Source: an uncultured Roseburia sp. (GTDB lineage: Bacteria > Bacillota > Clostridia > Lachnospirales > Lachnospiraceae). Taken from it: a DNA stretch of 64,000 nucleotides. The notes under the pieces were generated by a model that did no database searches, was not told the origin of the DNA, and worked only from the letters and a program-made list of their open reading frames with translations. A program made the position numbers and the translations under genes. Positions 1 to 7,567 of this stretch are shown here, piece by piece (position 1 is the first letter of the stretch; every line of letters begins with the position of its first letter). Location of the stretch: positions 62,001-126,000 of the forward strand of contig CAMWKH010000001.1 in NCBI GenBank assembly GCA_947174805.1, given 5' to 3'.

Positions 1-1
1 A

Positions 2-1339
2 GGGAAAGACTATGACAAGTGGTATGCCTCCGGGCAGAAGGGGGATAAGCCTCCCACGAATTTTGGAAAGCATGGAAGGGACTATGAGATTCCTGCATCC
101 TTTTCCCTTTTGGAAAAGGGGGAGGTGTTTACCCAGAACGTGGGGATACGCATTCAGGGGGCATCGGCAAGAAAAGTACCTAAAAAGCGCTTTTCCGTGT
201 ATGCAAGAAAAGAGTACAGCGGGAGCAGCTATTTTGAAAAGGAGCTCTTTCCCGGGAAAGAGACCCACTCCATTGTCCTTAGAAACGGTTTTGCAGATGC
301 CCTGGTGTCAAAATTAATCACCAGAAAAAGTGTGGCGGTGAAAGATGCAGAGCCCGTGGCTGTTTTTTTAAACGGGGAGTTCTGGTACGATACCTTCATG
401 CAGGAAAAATACTCGGATTCCTTTTTAAATCAGGTCTATGGGGTAAAAAAAGACAATGTCATTATCGCCCATGACGGCGAGATTGAAGAGGGGATGGAGG
501 AGGACGGGAAATTATACGGGGATATCTACGCCTACTACAGCACCCATGACTTTACAGAGCGGCAGGGATATGAGGGTTTTAACCAGGTACTTAATATACA
601 AAGTTACATAGAATACCTCTGCGCCAACATTTATCTCTGCAATATGGATGCCAGTGAGAGAAAAAATTTTATGTTGTGGCGTGTGCGCACTCCGGGCAAG
701 GGGAATTACAGCGACGGGGCATGGCGTATGATGCTCTACGATATGGATGCCCTGGAGTGGAAAGATACGCTGTGTGAGGCGTATCAGGTGGATACCATGG
801 CGGAAATCAATTCCTTCCGGGAAAAAATGCCCACAGTGGGAGACACTTCCTACAACAGCCAGGGTATCTATATAACCTTAAAACAGAATCCTCAGTACAG
901 AAGAGATTTTGTCACAACCTTTATGGATATGGTGAACACAGATTTTAAGCCGGAGAGGGTGGAAGAGCTTTTAAATAACTGGGGGGAGGACATTACCTGG
1001 AATGATTCCTTTTTTGCCAGACGAAAGGACTATATCTGTCCCTTTCTTGTGGAAGAATTTGAATTAAAGGGCACGCTGGAAAAGGTTACTTTGGAGTGTG
1101 AACATCCGGAGGGGGGAACGGTAAGGCTGAATACCTTTGAACCACAACTAAAAGGGGGAAGTTTTACCGGGGAGTATTACACAGATTATCCCGTCACAGT
1201 AACGGCAAAGGCCAAAAAAGGCTACCGCTTTGAGGGATGGAGCGGCGCCGTATCCAGCAAAGAATCCTCTATCGAAGTTTTGCCCCAAAAAGGTGGGATT
1301 TCATTAAAAGCCACATTTGCCAGGGAGGAAGAAAATTGA
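2..1339 (+). CDS. CotH-type kinase family surface protein (5' end missing)
   Basis: The frame is open from base 2, so the gene begins left of the window. CotH proteins are atypical kinases; Bacillus CotH phosphorylates spore-coat proteins. Visible CotH signatures are GIRIQGAS with following basic residues, a long central region, and YDMDALEW, whose DMD acidic pair is the expected metal-binding site. The last ~85 residues form a separate beta-rich module (GYRFEGWSG), like the bacterial repeat domains of exported proteins, so a cell-surface location is inferred. The stop overlaps the next gene's TTG start. It is the first visible member of a cluster with a beta-helix lipoprotein, VTC and DUF4956. 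The family call is solid; the substrate is unknown. Confidence 0.85.
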   Translation, partial: GKDYDKWYASGQKGDKPPTNFGKHGRDYEIPASFSLLEKGEVFTQNVGIRIQGASARKVPKKRFSVYARKEYSGSSYFEKELFPGKETHSIVLRNGFADALVSKLITRKSVAVKDAEPVAVFLNGEFWYDTFMQEKYSDSFLNQVYGVKKDNVIIAHDGEIEEGMEEDGKLYGDIYAYYSTHDFTERQGYEGFNQVLNIQSYIEYLCANIYLCNMDASERKNFMLWRVRTPGKGNYSDGAWRMMLYDMDALEWKDTLCEAYQVDTMAEINSFREKMPTVGDTSYNSQGIYITLKQNPQYRRDFVTTFMDMVNTDFKPERVEELLNNWGEDITWNDSFFARRKDYICPFLVEEFELKGTLEKVTLECEHPEGGTVRLNTFEPQLKGGSFTGEYYTDYPVTVTAKAKKGYRFEGWSGAVSSKESSIEVLPQKGGISLKATFAREEEN

Positions 1340-2190
1340 AAAGAAAAATAAAAATAATTTTAACTTTTATCCTTCTACCTGTAATATTCTGTTCTTCCTG
1401 TGGAGATAAAAGCAGGCCTGTCACTGTGAATACTTCCTATGAGCCGCCGGAAGAGAGTTTTTGTGAGATAACGGCCCTGGATTTGGACACAGGGGAGGAG
1501 GGGGCCAAGGAGGTTGCCTTTTCTGAGGAAGACGGTATCTGTGATATCACGGAGGGCGGAACCTATGTGTTAAAGGGGGATTATGAGGGACAAGTCCGCA
1601 TCGATGCCAAGGAATATCCCGTGCACCTGATTTTAGAAAATGCAAGGGTCAAATCTTACCACGGGCCTGCCCTGCATATCCTTTCCGCAAGCAAAGTGGT
1701 ATTAACGGCAAAAGAGGGAACGGAAAATGAATTTCAGGATTCTCCGGATTACGGCCAGGCAGGGGATGCCAACGGCTGCATATACTCCGAGACAGATGTG
1801 AGCATAAACGGAACAGGCTCCCTGTTTATTTACGGGAACAAAAAATCCGCTTTAAGCTCTAAGGGCTGCGTTAAGATTTTGGAGGGAAAAATTGGGGTGC
1901 AGTCTAAAAAAGACGGGATCCGGGCCAATGACGGCATCCTTTTGTCCCCAGAAGAAATGGAGGTGAAAAGTGAGGGAAACGGCATTGTCACAAGAAAGTC
2001 AGGAAAAGACGGAAAAGGTTTTTTAGAAGCCTGCGGGGGGAAGATTTCCGTGGTGGCGGGGAAAAACGCAGTCTTATCTGCCGGAGACTTGTTCATCCGG
2101 GACTGCAGCCTTACCTTAAAAGGGATTCTCTCCGATTATTCCTGTGAGGGGGAGTTAAAGATTCAAAAAGGATGTATTGCCAATGAATAA
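1336..2190 (+). CDS. Carbohydrate-binding beta-helix lipoprotein (Cthe_2159/DUF4353-like)
   Basis: The start is placed at TTG 1336, which has a GGGAGGA ribosome site 7-8 bases upstream and overlaps the CotH stop. This gives 284 residues beginning MKRKIKIILTF, a hydrophobic stretch, then a Cys near residue 20, consistent with a lipoprotein signal. The mature part opens with an ITEGGTYVLKG motif, followed by short beta-strand repeats (HLILENARV, VVLTAKEGT, VSINGTGSL), typical of the right-handed beta-helix family that includes Clostridium thermocellum Cthe_2159, a polygalacturonate-binding protein. A role in holding a surface polymer is inferred. Its stop overlaps the VTC gene. The ligand cannot be told from sequence. 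Confidence 0.75.
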   Translation: MKRKIKIILTFILLPVIFCSSCGDKSRPVTVNTSYEPPEESFCEITALDLDTGEEGAKEVAFSEEDGICDITEGGTYVLKGDYEGQVRIDAKEYPVHLILENARVKSYHGPALHILSASKVVLTAKEGTENEFQDSPDYGQAGDANGCIYSETDVSINGTGSLFIYGNKKSALSSKGCVKILEGKIGVQSKKDGIRANDGILLSPEEMEVKSEGNGIVTRKSGKDGKGFLEACGGKISVVAGKNAVLSAGDLFIRDCSLTLKGILSDYSCEGELKIQKGCIANE

Positions 2191-2881
2191 ATACAGACAT
2201 GAATATAAATATCTCATAGACAGCAAGGAGATGGCTGTCCTAAATATAAGAGCCGCAGGAATTTTGCAGAGGGACTCCCATGCAGGCAGTGAGGGAAGCT
2301 ATTTCATCCAAAGCCTGTATTTTGACGATATGAAAAACAGCTGTTACAGGGAGAATGAGGCGGGGACGGACCCCAGGTCTAAATTTAGAATCCGCTATTA
2401 CAACAGGAATACTGAGAGCCTTAAACTGGAGAAGAAAAGCAAGATAAGAGGGATGACAAGAAAAGAATCCTGCTCCATTACCAGAGAAGAGTGTGAACTT
2501 TTTATGGGTGGAGGGGTGCCGGAAATCTCGCCAGAATTTTCCCGGGAAAAGCAGATGCTCTTTGGGGAGATGAAGGTGAGGGGGCTTATGCCAAAAGTGA
2601 TTGTAGCCTACGATAGGATTCCCTTTGTGGCCTCGGCGGGAAATGTGAGGGTTACCTTGGATTCCAACCTGGTTTCTTCCGGGGAGGTAGAAAATTTTCT
2701 TTTGGAAAAAAGGATGCGAAGGCCGGTGCTTCCCGGGGGAAACAGTGTTTTAGAGGTGAAATTTGACGAGTTTCTTCCCTCATATATAAAAGAAGTCCTT
2801 GCCCTGGATTCTCTTGCCTGGACAAGTTTTTCCAAATATTACCTGTGCAGAAAATACAATACTAATGGAGGAGTGTTATGA
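2183..2881 (+). CDS. VTC domain protein (polyphosphate polymerase-like)
   Basis: A 232-residue protein with a single VTC domain, the triphosphate-tunnel fold that in yeast Vtc4 makes polyphosphate from ATP. Tunnel-lining elements appear kept: EYKY at residues 7-10, SLYFDD near 45, KFRIRYY near 70, LKLEKKSKIRG near 82, a YDR, RVTLD, LEVKFDE and SKYY near the C-terminus. No SPX domain or membrane segment is present. I chose ATG 2183; an in-frame TTG at 2177 is closer to the AAAGGA ribosome site and cannot be excluded. The gene overlaps the lipoprotein stop by 8 bases and the DUF4956 start by 4, suggesting tight co-expression. Activity as a polyphosphate polymerase is inferred from the family. 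Confidence 0.82.
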   Translation: MNKYRHEYKYLIDSKEMAVLNIRAAGILQRDSHAGSEGSYFIQSLYFDDMKNSCYRENEAGTDPRSKFRIRYYNRNTESLKLEKKSKIRGMTRKESCSITREECELFMGGGVPEISPEFSREKQMLFGEMKVRGLMPKVIVAYDRIPFVASAGNVRVTLDSNLVSSGEVENFLLEKRMRRPVLPGGNSVLEVKFDEFLPSYIKEVLALDSLAWTSFSKYYLCRKYNTNGGVL

Positions 2882-3552
2882 GTTTTCAAGATGTGTTCCG
2901 CAAATCCTTTTTAGAGGGATATGCCTCTTTGGATATTCAAATCGGAGAGATTCTTCTGTGTATGGTTTGTACCCTTTTACTTGCCATATACATTTTTCAT
3001 GTGTATAAAATGTTAAATAGAAATTCATTTTATAATAAAAACTTTAATTTGTCGCTTATTGCCCTGGCATTGATTACCGCCGCCGTGATTCTTACGATTC
3101 AGTCTAATATTGTGGTATCCCTGGGTATGGTAGGCGCGCTGTCCATTGTGCGGTTCCGCACGGCGGTTAAGGAGCCTTTGGATTTGGTTTTTCTATTCTG
3201 GTCTATCAGCGTGGGGATTATCTGCGGGGCAGGCTTTGCCATGATAGCCTTGATTTGTTCCGTGCTTCTTACATTGACGGTTCTTCTTTTTTCCAGATAT
3301 TCCGGGGGAAAGACCTCTCTGATGCTGGTGGTAAATGCAAAAGATTACCGCAGCGAGGAAGGGATTATGGAGATAGTGGAAAAAAACTGCCAGTACTATA
3401 AGACAAAGGCCAGAAATATAACAAAAGACCATTTGGATATGGTGATTGAAGTCAGGGTGAAGGAGGAAAAAGTCCTGATTCAGGAACTTATGGCTTTGGA
3501 TTCCCTGGTATCTTTTTCCCTGGTGGCCCATGACGGGGAGGTGACCTTGTAA
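2878..3552 (+). CDS. DUF4956 membrane protein
   Basis: A 224-residue protein with about four hydrophobic segments: near residues 22-45, 58-80, 83-100 and 104-137. Between the later helices lies the family's hallmark loop GALSIVRFRTAVKEP. The last ~80 residues form a soluble alpha/beta domain. The helix-loop-soluble domain layout recalls MgtC/SapB proteins, but that comparison is mine. The ATG overlaps the VTC stop (ATGA). DUF4956 next to VTC and CotH is a recurring gene association in bacteria, from general knowledge. A plausible role is the membrane partner or export path for the VTC product. Its molecular function is unknown. Confidence 0.82.
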   Translation: MSFQDVFRKSFLEGYASLDIQIGEILLCMVCTLLLAIYIFHVYKMLNRNSFYNKNFNLSLIALALITAAVILTIQSNIVVSLGMVGALSIVRFRTAVKEPLDLVFLFWSISVGIICGAGFAMIALICSVLLTLTVLLFSRYSGGKTSLMLVVNAKDYRSEEGIMEIVEKNCQYYKTKARNITKDHLDMVIEVRVKEEKVLIQELMALDSLVSFSLVAHDGEVTL

Positions 3553-3617
3553 AAAGTACATTAAATTTTACAAACAATTAGGGAAAAACTGCATACACTG
3601 ATAGAAAAAGGGTTTTT

Positions 3618-4505
3618 ATGGATCAGGTCCGAAAAAAGCTAAGAGTGGATGATGCCAGAAGAAAAGGGTTTCGGGGCTTGGGAGTGACAGTGGCGGTAAT
3701 GGACACAGGGATTGTGCCTCACCCGGATTTTGACAGCAGAATTGTGAAATTTAAGGATTATACAAGAGGTTTGAGGAAAATGTATGACGACAATGGTCAC
3801 GGCACCCATGTGGCGGGAATTATTGCAGGCAGCGGAAAAATGAGCCATGGCCTCTACCAGGGAATGGCGCCGGGGAGCAGTCTTTACATACAAAAAGTGT
3901 TGGACCGGAAAGGAAACGGCAACACGGGGCAGATGCTCTCCGCCATTGATGAAGTTATAGAGGAAAAAGAGAAATATAATATCAGGATTTTAAATATATC
4001 CGTGGGAATGCTGCCAACGGCGGACGATTCGGAGAAAGAAAAACTGATGGATGCGGTGGAAAAAGCCTGGCGGGCAGGAATTGTGGTGGTGGCTGCGGCA
4101 GGAAACAACGGGCCGGGAAGAAATTCCGTCACCATTCCAGGGCAGTGCAAGAGCATTATCACTGTGGGCAGCATAGACGACTACAAAGACCAGGGCCATG
4201 CCAAAGGGCCAAAGGCGGGCTACAGCGGCAGAGGCCCCACGGACTGCTGTGTAGTTAAGCCTGAGATTTTAGCCCCCGGCACATCCATAAAAAGCTGTTC
4301 TTACCACGGAAACGGCTATGAGATGAAAAGCGGCACCTCCATGTCCGCCCCGGTGATTTCCGGGGCCATTGCCCTTCTTTTGGAGAAATATCCCAGGCTC
4401 ACCCCGGCCCAGGTAAAACTGAAATTTTACGAGAGGGCGGTTATGATCCGGGAAGTAGAAAAGCAGGAGTGCTGGGGTGTGGTGTATCTCAACCGCTTGC
4501 TGTAA
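3618..4505 (+). CDS. S8 family serine peptidase (intracellular subtilisin-like)
   Basis: A 295-residue subtilase with the full catalytic set: Asp29 in VAVMDTG, His61 in GHGTHVAG, the oxyanion Asn in AAAGNNGPG, and the nucleophile near Ser241 in SGTSMSAP. There is no signal peptide, and almost no propeptide precedes the catalytic core, so it should act in the cytoplasm. It begins 65 bases after the DUF4956 stop on the same strand and may be read with that cluster. The ribosome site before ATG 3618 is weak (AAAAAGGG). It may turn over cytoplasmic proteins; a link to the CotH cluster is only positional. Confidence 0.9.
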   Translation: MDQVRKKLRVDDARRKGFRGLGVTVAVMDTGIVPHPDFDSRIVKFKDYTRGLRKMYDDNGHGTHVAGIIAGSGKMSHGLYQGMAPGSSLYIQKVLDRKGNGNTGQMLSAIDEVIEEKEKYNIRILNISVGMLPTADDSEKEKLMDAVEKAWRAGIVVVAAAGNNGPGRNSVTIPGQCKSIITVGSIDDYKDQGHAKGPKAGYSGRGPTDCCVVKPEILAPGTSIKSCSYHGNGYEMKSGTSMSAPVISGAIALLLEKYPRLTPAQVKLKFYERAVMIREVEKQECWGVVYLNRLL

Positions 4506-4548
4506 AAGTGACATAAAAAGAATGTTGTTTATTAAATTAAATTTCTAT

Positions 4549-5784
4549 TTAAGAAAAATAAGCAATAAATACATCCAGCAGGTAGTGGGAAAAGTCTGCT
4601 TTCTCAATGTCCTGTTTTGCAATGATGTCCACGGTGCCGATTTCTTCCGTGCCCAGTTTGTAAATAATTTCTCCCACTTTCTCCCCCTCTTTTACAGGGG
4701 CCTCCACAGATTCCGGGAGGGAGAGTTCTTTTGTGATAGATGAAAAATCTTCCCCTTTCACAGACAGGTATTGAAACTGGTTGGCATAGGAGAGGGAGAG
4801 GGAATTTTTCACCCCCCGCTTTACCGGGATGGAAGTGTTGCCCTCTTCCGGTTCATCTGTGTAGATACGGCATTTGGAGAAGCCGTAATTTAAAAGGGCG
4901 GAGGCGTCGGAAAATCTGTTTTTGGGATTTTCAGCACCCATAATCACCGCAATCAGTTCCATTCCGTCTTTCTCCGCCGTGGCGGAAAGGCAGAATTTGG
5001 CCTGGGAAGTGGAGCCGGTCTTAAGCCCGGTGGCGTATTCGTACTGGCGGATTAGTTTATTTGTGTTGGCCAGGCCGAATTCTTTGGAACCCTTGGCGGT
5101 GTTGTGGGTAAAGGAATCCATCCAAATGGTGCAGTAGTCGTGGATTTTAGGGTGTTTTACCGTGAGCTCCCTGGACATCAATGCGATATCGTAGGCGCTT
5201 GTCATGTGGTCATCCACATCCAGGCCGCAGCAGTTTACGAAATGGGTATCTTTCATGCCCAAAGCCTTGGCTTTCTCATTCATTGCTGCCACAAAGGCCT
5301 CCTCGCTGCCTTCCACGAATTCCGCCATGGCGACGCTTGCGTCATTGGCGCTGGCAATGCTGATACATTTAATCATGGTTTCCACGTCCTGGGTTTCCCC
5401 GGCCTCCAAAAAGACCTGGGAGCCGCCCATGCTGGCGGCATGCTCGGAGACAGTGACGGTGTCGTTTAGATGAAACTTTCCCTGTTCCAGCGCCTCAAAA
5501 ATTAAATTCAGAGTCATTATTTTTGTAATACTAGCCGGATGCCTGACTTCATGGGCATTTTTTTCATAGATGACTCTCCCGGTGCTTGCTTCCATCAAAA
5601 TAGCGCTTGGGGCCGTGATGGAGACGGAAGCGTCTGTCCCGGCGGCGTTTTCCCCGGACTGTGATTCCGGGGGATTGGTGTTTTGTGTAAAATACAGAAA
5701 GTCGGAAACCGGGGAAAGGATTCCGGACAGGCAGGATGTCAGCAGGATTTGGCAGCACAATAAAAAAGACAAGAGGGTATGCAT
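4549..5784 (-). CDS. dacF: D-alanyl-D-alanine carboxypeptidase (DacF/PBP5 type)
   Basis: A 411-residue penicillin-binding protein that trims the terminal D-Ala from peptidoglycan stem peptides outside the membrane. Active-site motifs are SITK (Ser85, Lys88), SAN, and KTG in LKTGSTS. An N-terminal hydrophobic stretch serves as a secretion signal, and a PBP5-type C-terminal beta domain ends with an amphipathic tail (HYLLDVFIAYF) that probably binds the membrane. A GGAGG site precedes the ATG, and a TATAAT lies on this strand at 5808-5813. It converges with the subtilase gene, with only 43 bases between them. A second, separate DacF lies at 7568-8842. Confidence 0.93.
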   Translation of the reverse strand: MHTLLSFLLCCQILLTSCLSGILSPVSDFLYFTQNTNPPESQSGENAAGTDASVSITAPSAILMEASTGRVIYEKNAHEVRHPASITKIMTLNLIFEALEQGKFHLNDTVTVSEHAASMGGSQVFLEAGETQDVETMIKCISIASANDASVAMAEFVEGSEEAFVAAMNEKAKALGMKDTHFVNCCGLDVDDHMTSAYDIALMSRELTVKHPKIHDYCTIWMDSFTHNTAKGSKEFGLANTNKLIRQYEYATGLKTGSTSQAKFCLSATAEKDGMELIAVIMGAENPKNRFSDASALLNYGFSKCRIYTDEPEEGNTSIPVKRGVKNSLSLSYANQFQYLSVKGEDFSSITKELSLPESVEAPVKEGEKVGEIIYKLGTEEIGTVDIIAKQDIEKADFSHYLLDVFIAYFS

Positions 5785-5848
5785 AGTGTAACCTCCATAG
5801 GTTTTCTATTATAGTGTAAGAACAAATAAGAAAATTTATGACCGAAAC

Positions 5849-5877
5849 TTGAAATTAGGACGAAAATCTACTAAAAT
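5849..5877 (+). promoter_or_regulatory. Sigma-A promoter for scpAB
   Basis: TTGAAA (5849-5854), a 17-base spacer and TAAAAT (5872-5877), with scpA starting 56 bases further on. It is divergent from the dacF promoter, whose TATAAT is on the other strand at 5808-5813. Confidence 0.75.
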
Positions 5878-5932
5878 AGTGCTTGGACTGTAAAAAAACA
5901 GAAAAAAGAAAGTAAAGAAGAGAAGATAGCAT

Positions 5933-6682
5933 ATGGAATTAAGCGTAAAACTGGAAGCCTTTGAGGGACCTTTGGACCTTTTGCTTCACCTGTTGGAAAA
6001 AAATAAAGTAAGCATATACGATATCCCCATTGTGGAGATTACAAACCAGTATCTGGAGTATATCCGGGAGATGAAACGCCAGGATTTAAACATTATGAGC
6101 GAATTTTTGGTGATGGCGGCGACTTTAATTGCCATAAAGTCAAAAATGCTTCTGCCCAAGGAAGAAAAAGAGGAGGAAGAGGAGGAGGACCCCAGGGCGG
6201 AGCTGGTACAGCAGCTTTTGGAGTACAAAATGTACAAATGCATGTCCTATGAACTAAAAGACCGCCAGGTGGATGCCCAGAGGGTGCTGTATAAAATTCC
6301 CACAATTCCACCGGAGGTGGAGGCTTTTGAGGAACCTGTAAATTTAGAAGAATTAATGGCAGATTTAACTTTATCAAAGCTAAATAATATTTTTCAGTCC
6401 GTCCTTCGCAGGCAGGAGAATAAAATAGACAAAGTCCGTTCCAAATTTGGGAAAATTGAGAAGGAAGAAGTCTCTTTGTCTGACAAAATGACATTCCTGG
6501 AAGGGTACGCAAAGGGCCACAGGTACTTTAGTTTCCGGGGGCTTTTGGAGAGACAGAGCAGCAAAATGGAAGTGATCGTCAGCTTTCTTGCGATATTGGA
6601 ATTGATGAAAATGGGAAAAATTGCAATTACCCAGGAAAATCTCTTTGACGATATCGCAATAGAGTCAAGGATTGCCGCATAG
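5933..6682 (+). CDS. scpA: Segregation and condensation protein A
   Basis: A 249-residue kleisin subunit of the SMC-ScpAB condensin, which compacts and segregates the chromosome. The N-terminus LEAFEGPLDLLLHLLEKNK is the ScpA signature that contacts the SMC neck. The middle has an acidic, Glu-rich linker (near residues 78-88), and the C-terminal ~80 residues form the winged helix that binds the SMC head. It lies 12 bases upstream of scpB, as in most Firmicutes. No smc gene is in the window. Confidence 0.95.
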   Translation: MELSVKLEAFEGPLDLLLHLLEKNKVSIYDIPIVEITNQYLEYIREMKRQDLNIMSEFLVMAATLIAIKSKMLLPKEEKEEEEEEDPRAELVQQLLEYKMYKCMSYELKDRQVDAQRVLYKIPTIPPEVEAFEEPVNLEELMADLTLSKLNNIFQSVLRRQENKIDKVRSKFGKIEKEEVSLSDKMTFLEGYAKGHRYFSFRGLLERQSSKMEVIVSFLAILELMKMGKIAITQENLFDDIAIESRIAA

Positions 6683-6694
6683 GAGGCATGTATT

Positions 6695-7267
6695 ATGGAA
6701 GAAAAAGAGTTTAAGACAGCCATCGAGGCAATTTTATTTACCATGGGAAATTCCGTGGAGCTGGAAAAAATTGCCGCAGCACTGTCGCTGGACCTGGAGA
6801 GTACCAGGGCATGTATTGAGAGTTTGATGGAAGAGTACAAGTCCCAGGAGCGGGGCATTCAGATTGTGGAGCTTCAGGGGGCATATCAGATGTGTACCAA
6901 CCCAAATATGTATGAGTATTTAATCCGTATAGCCAAACAGCCCAAAAAGCATGTCCTCACCGACGTGCTCCTTGAGACGTTGTCGATTATAGCCTACAAA
7001 CAGCCGGTGACAAAGGCGGAGATTGAAAAAATCCGCGGGGTATCCTGCGACCACGCCGTGAGCAAACTGGTGGAGTATCATCTTGTGTGCGAATTAGGGA
7101 GGCTGGAAGCTCCGGGACGCCCTATGATGTTTGGCACCACGGAAGATTTTCTCCGCAGTTTTGGCATCCATTCCCTGGAGGAACTGCCGGAGATGAATCC
7201 CCTCCAGATGGAGGAATTTAAGCAGGAGGCAGAGCGGGAAGCGGAGCAGGAAATCGTCACGACATAA
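6695..7267 (+). CDS. scpB: Segregation and condensation protein B
   Basis: A 190-residue partner of ScpA. It consists of two winged-helix domains; the conserved LSIIAYKQPVTKAEIEKIRGV stretch near residues 95-115 marks the second. ScpB dimers bind the ScpA linker in the SMC complex. A GGAGG site precedes the ATG. The acidic C-terminal tail is normal for clostridial ScpB. It is the last gene of the scpAB unit; the tRNA that follows has its own promoter. Confidence 0.95.
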   Translation: MEEKEFKTAIEAILFTMGNSVELEKIAAALSLDLESTRACIESLMEEYKSQERGIQIVELQGAYQMCTNPNMYEYLIRIAKQPKKHVLTDVLLETLSIIAYKQPVTKAEIEKIRGVSCDHAVSKLVEYHLVCELGRLEAPGRPMMFGTTEDFLRSFGIHSLEELPEMNPLQMEEFKQEAEREAEQEIVTT

Positions 7268-7315
7268 AAAAATTTGAAAAAATTTCAATTTGGGTCTTCC
7301 ATTTTTCAAATAATC

Positions 7316-7324
7316 TGTTATAAT
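7316..7324 (+). promoter_or_regulatory. Extended -10 promoter for tRNA-Pro
   Basis: TGT followed directly by TATAAT (7319-7324), an extended -10 element. No good -35 hexamer was found. The mature tRNA starts only ten bases after the hexamer. Confidence 0.65.
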
Positions 7325-7333
7325 ATTTCTCAG

Positions 7334-7408
7334 CGGGGTATGGCTCAGTTTGGTCAGAGCGCACGGCTGGGGGCCGTGAGGTCGCAGGTTCGAATCCTGT
7401 TACCCCGA
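7334..7408 (+). tRNA. tRNA-Pro (anticodon GGG)
   Basis: A complete cloverleaf can be drawn. The acceptor stem CGGGGTA (7334-7340) pairs with TACCCCG (7401-7407), and A7408 is the discriminator base. The D stem is GCTC/GAGC. The anticodon stem CACGG/CCGTG encloses loop CTGGGGG with anticodon GGG at 7369-7371, reading CCC and CCU. The T arm has the TTCGAAT loop. The CCA end is not encoded. Confidence 0.97.
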
Positions 7409-7436
7409 TGCATATTTTAGGTTTTATTTTCAAGCT

Positions 7437-7468
7437 GGCAGGTGTATTCACCTGTCTTTTTATTTTTT
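7437..7468 (+). terminator. Intrinsic terminator of tRNA-Pro
   Basis: Stem GGCAGGTG / CACCTGTC with a TATT loop, followed by TTTTTATTTTTT. It lies 28 bases past the tRNA end. Confidence 0.85.
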
Positions 7469-7567
7469 GCAGTGTGCGGGAGAAGCCTGGAAGATTTGTA
7501 AAAGGCGATGGAATAAGAGACAGGCAAAGGCCATACTATTTTTTAAACGAACCTAAGGATGTGTGCC

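Noticed and set aside
3547-3573. Inverted repeat TTGTAAAA / TTTTACAA after DUF4956
   Set aside because: No T run follows and the stem is AT-only; not convincing as a terminator or operator.
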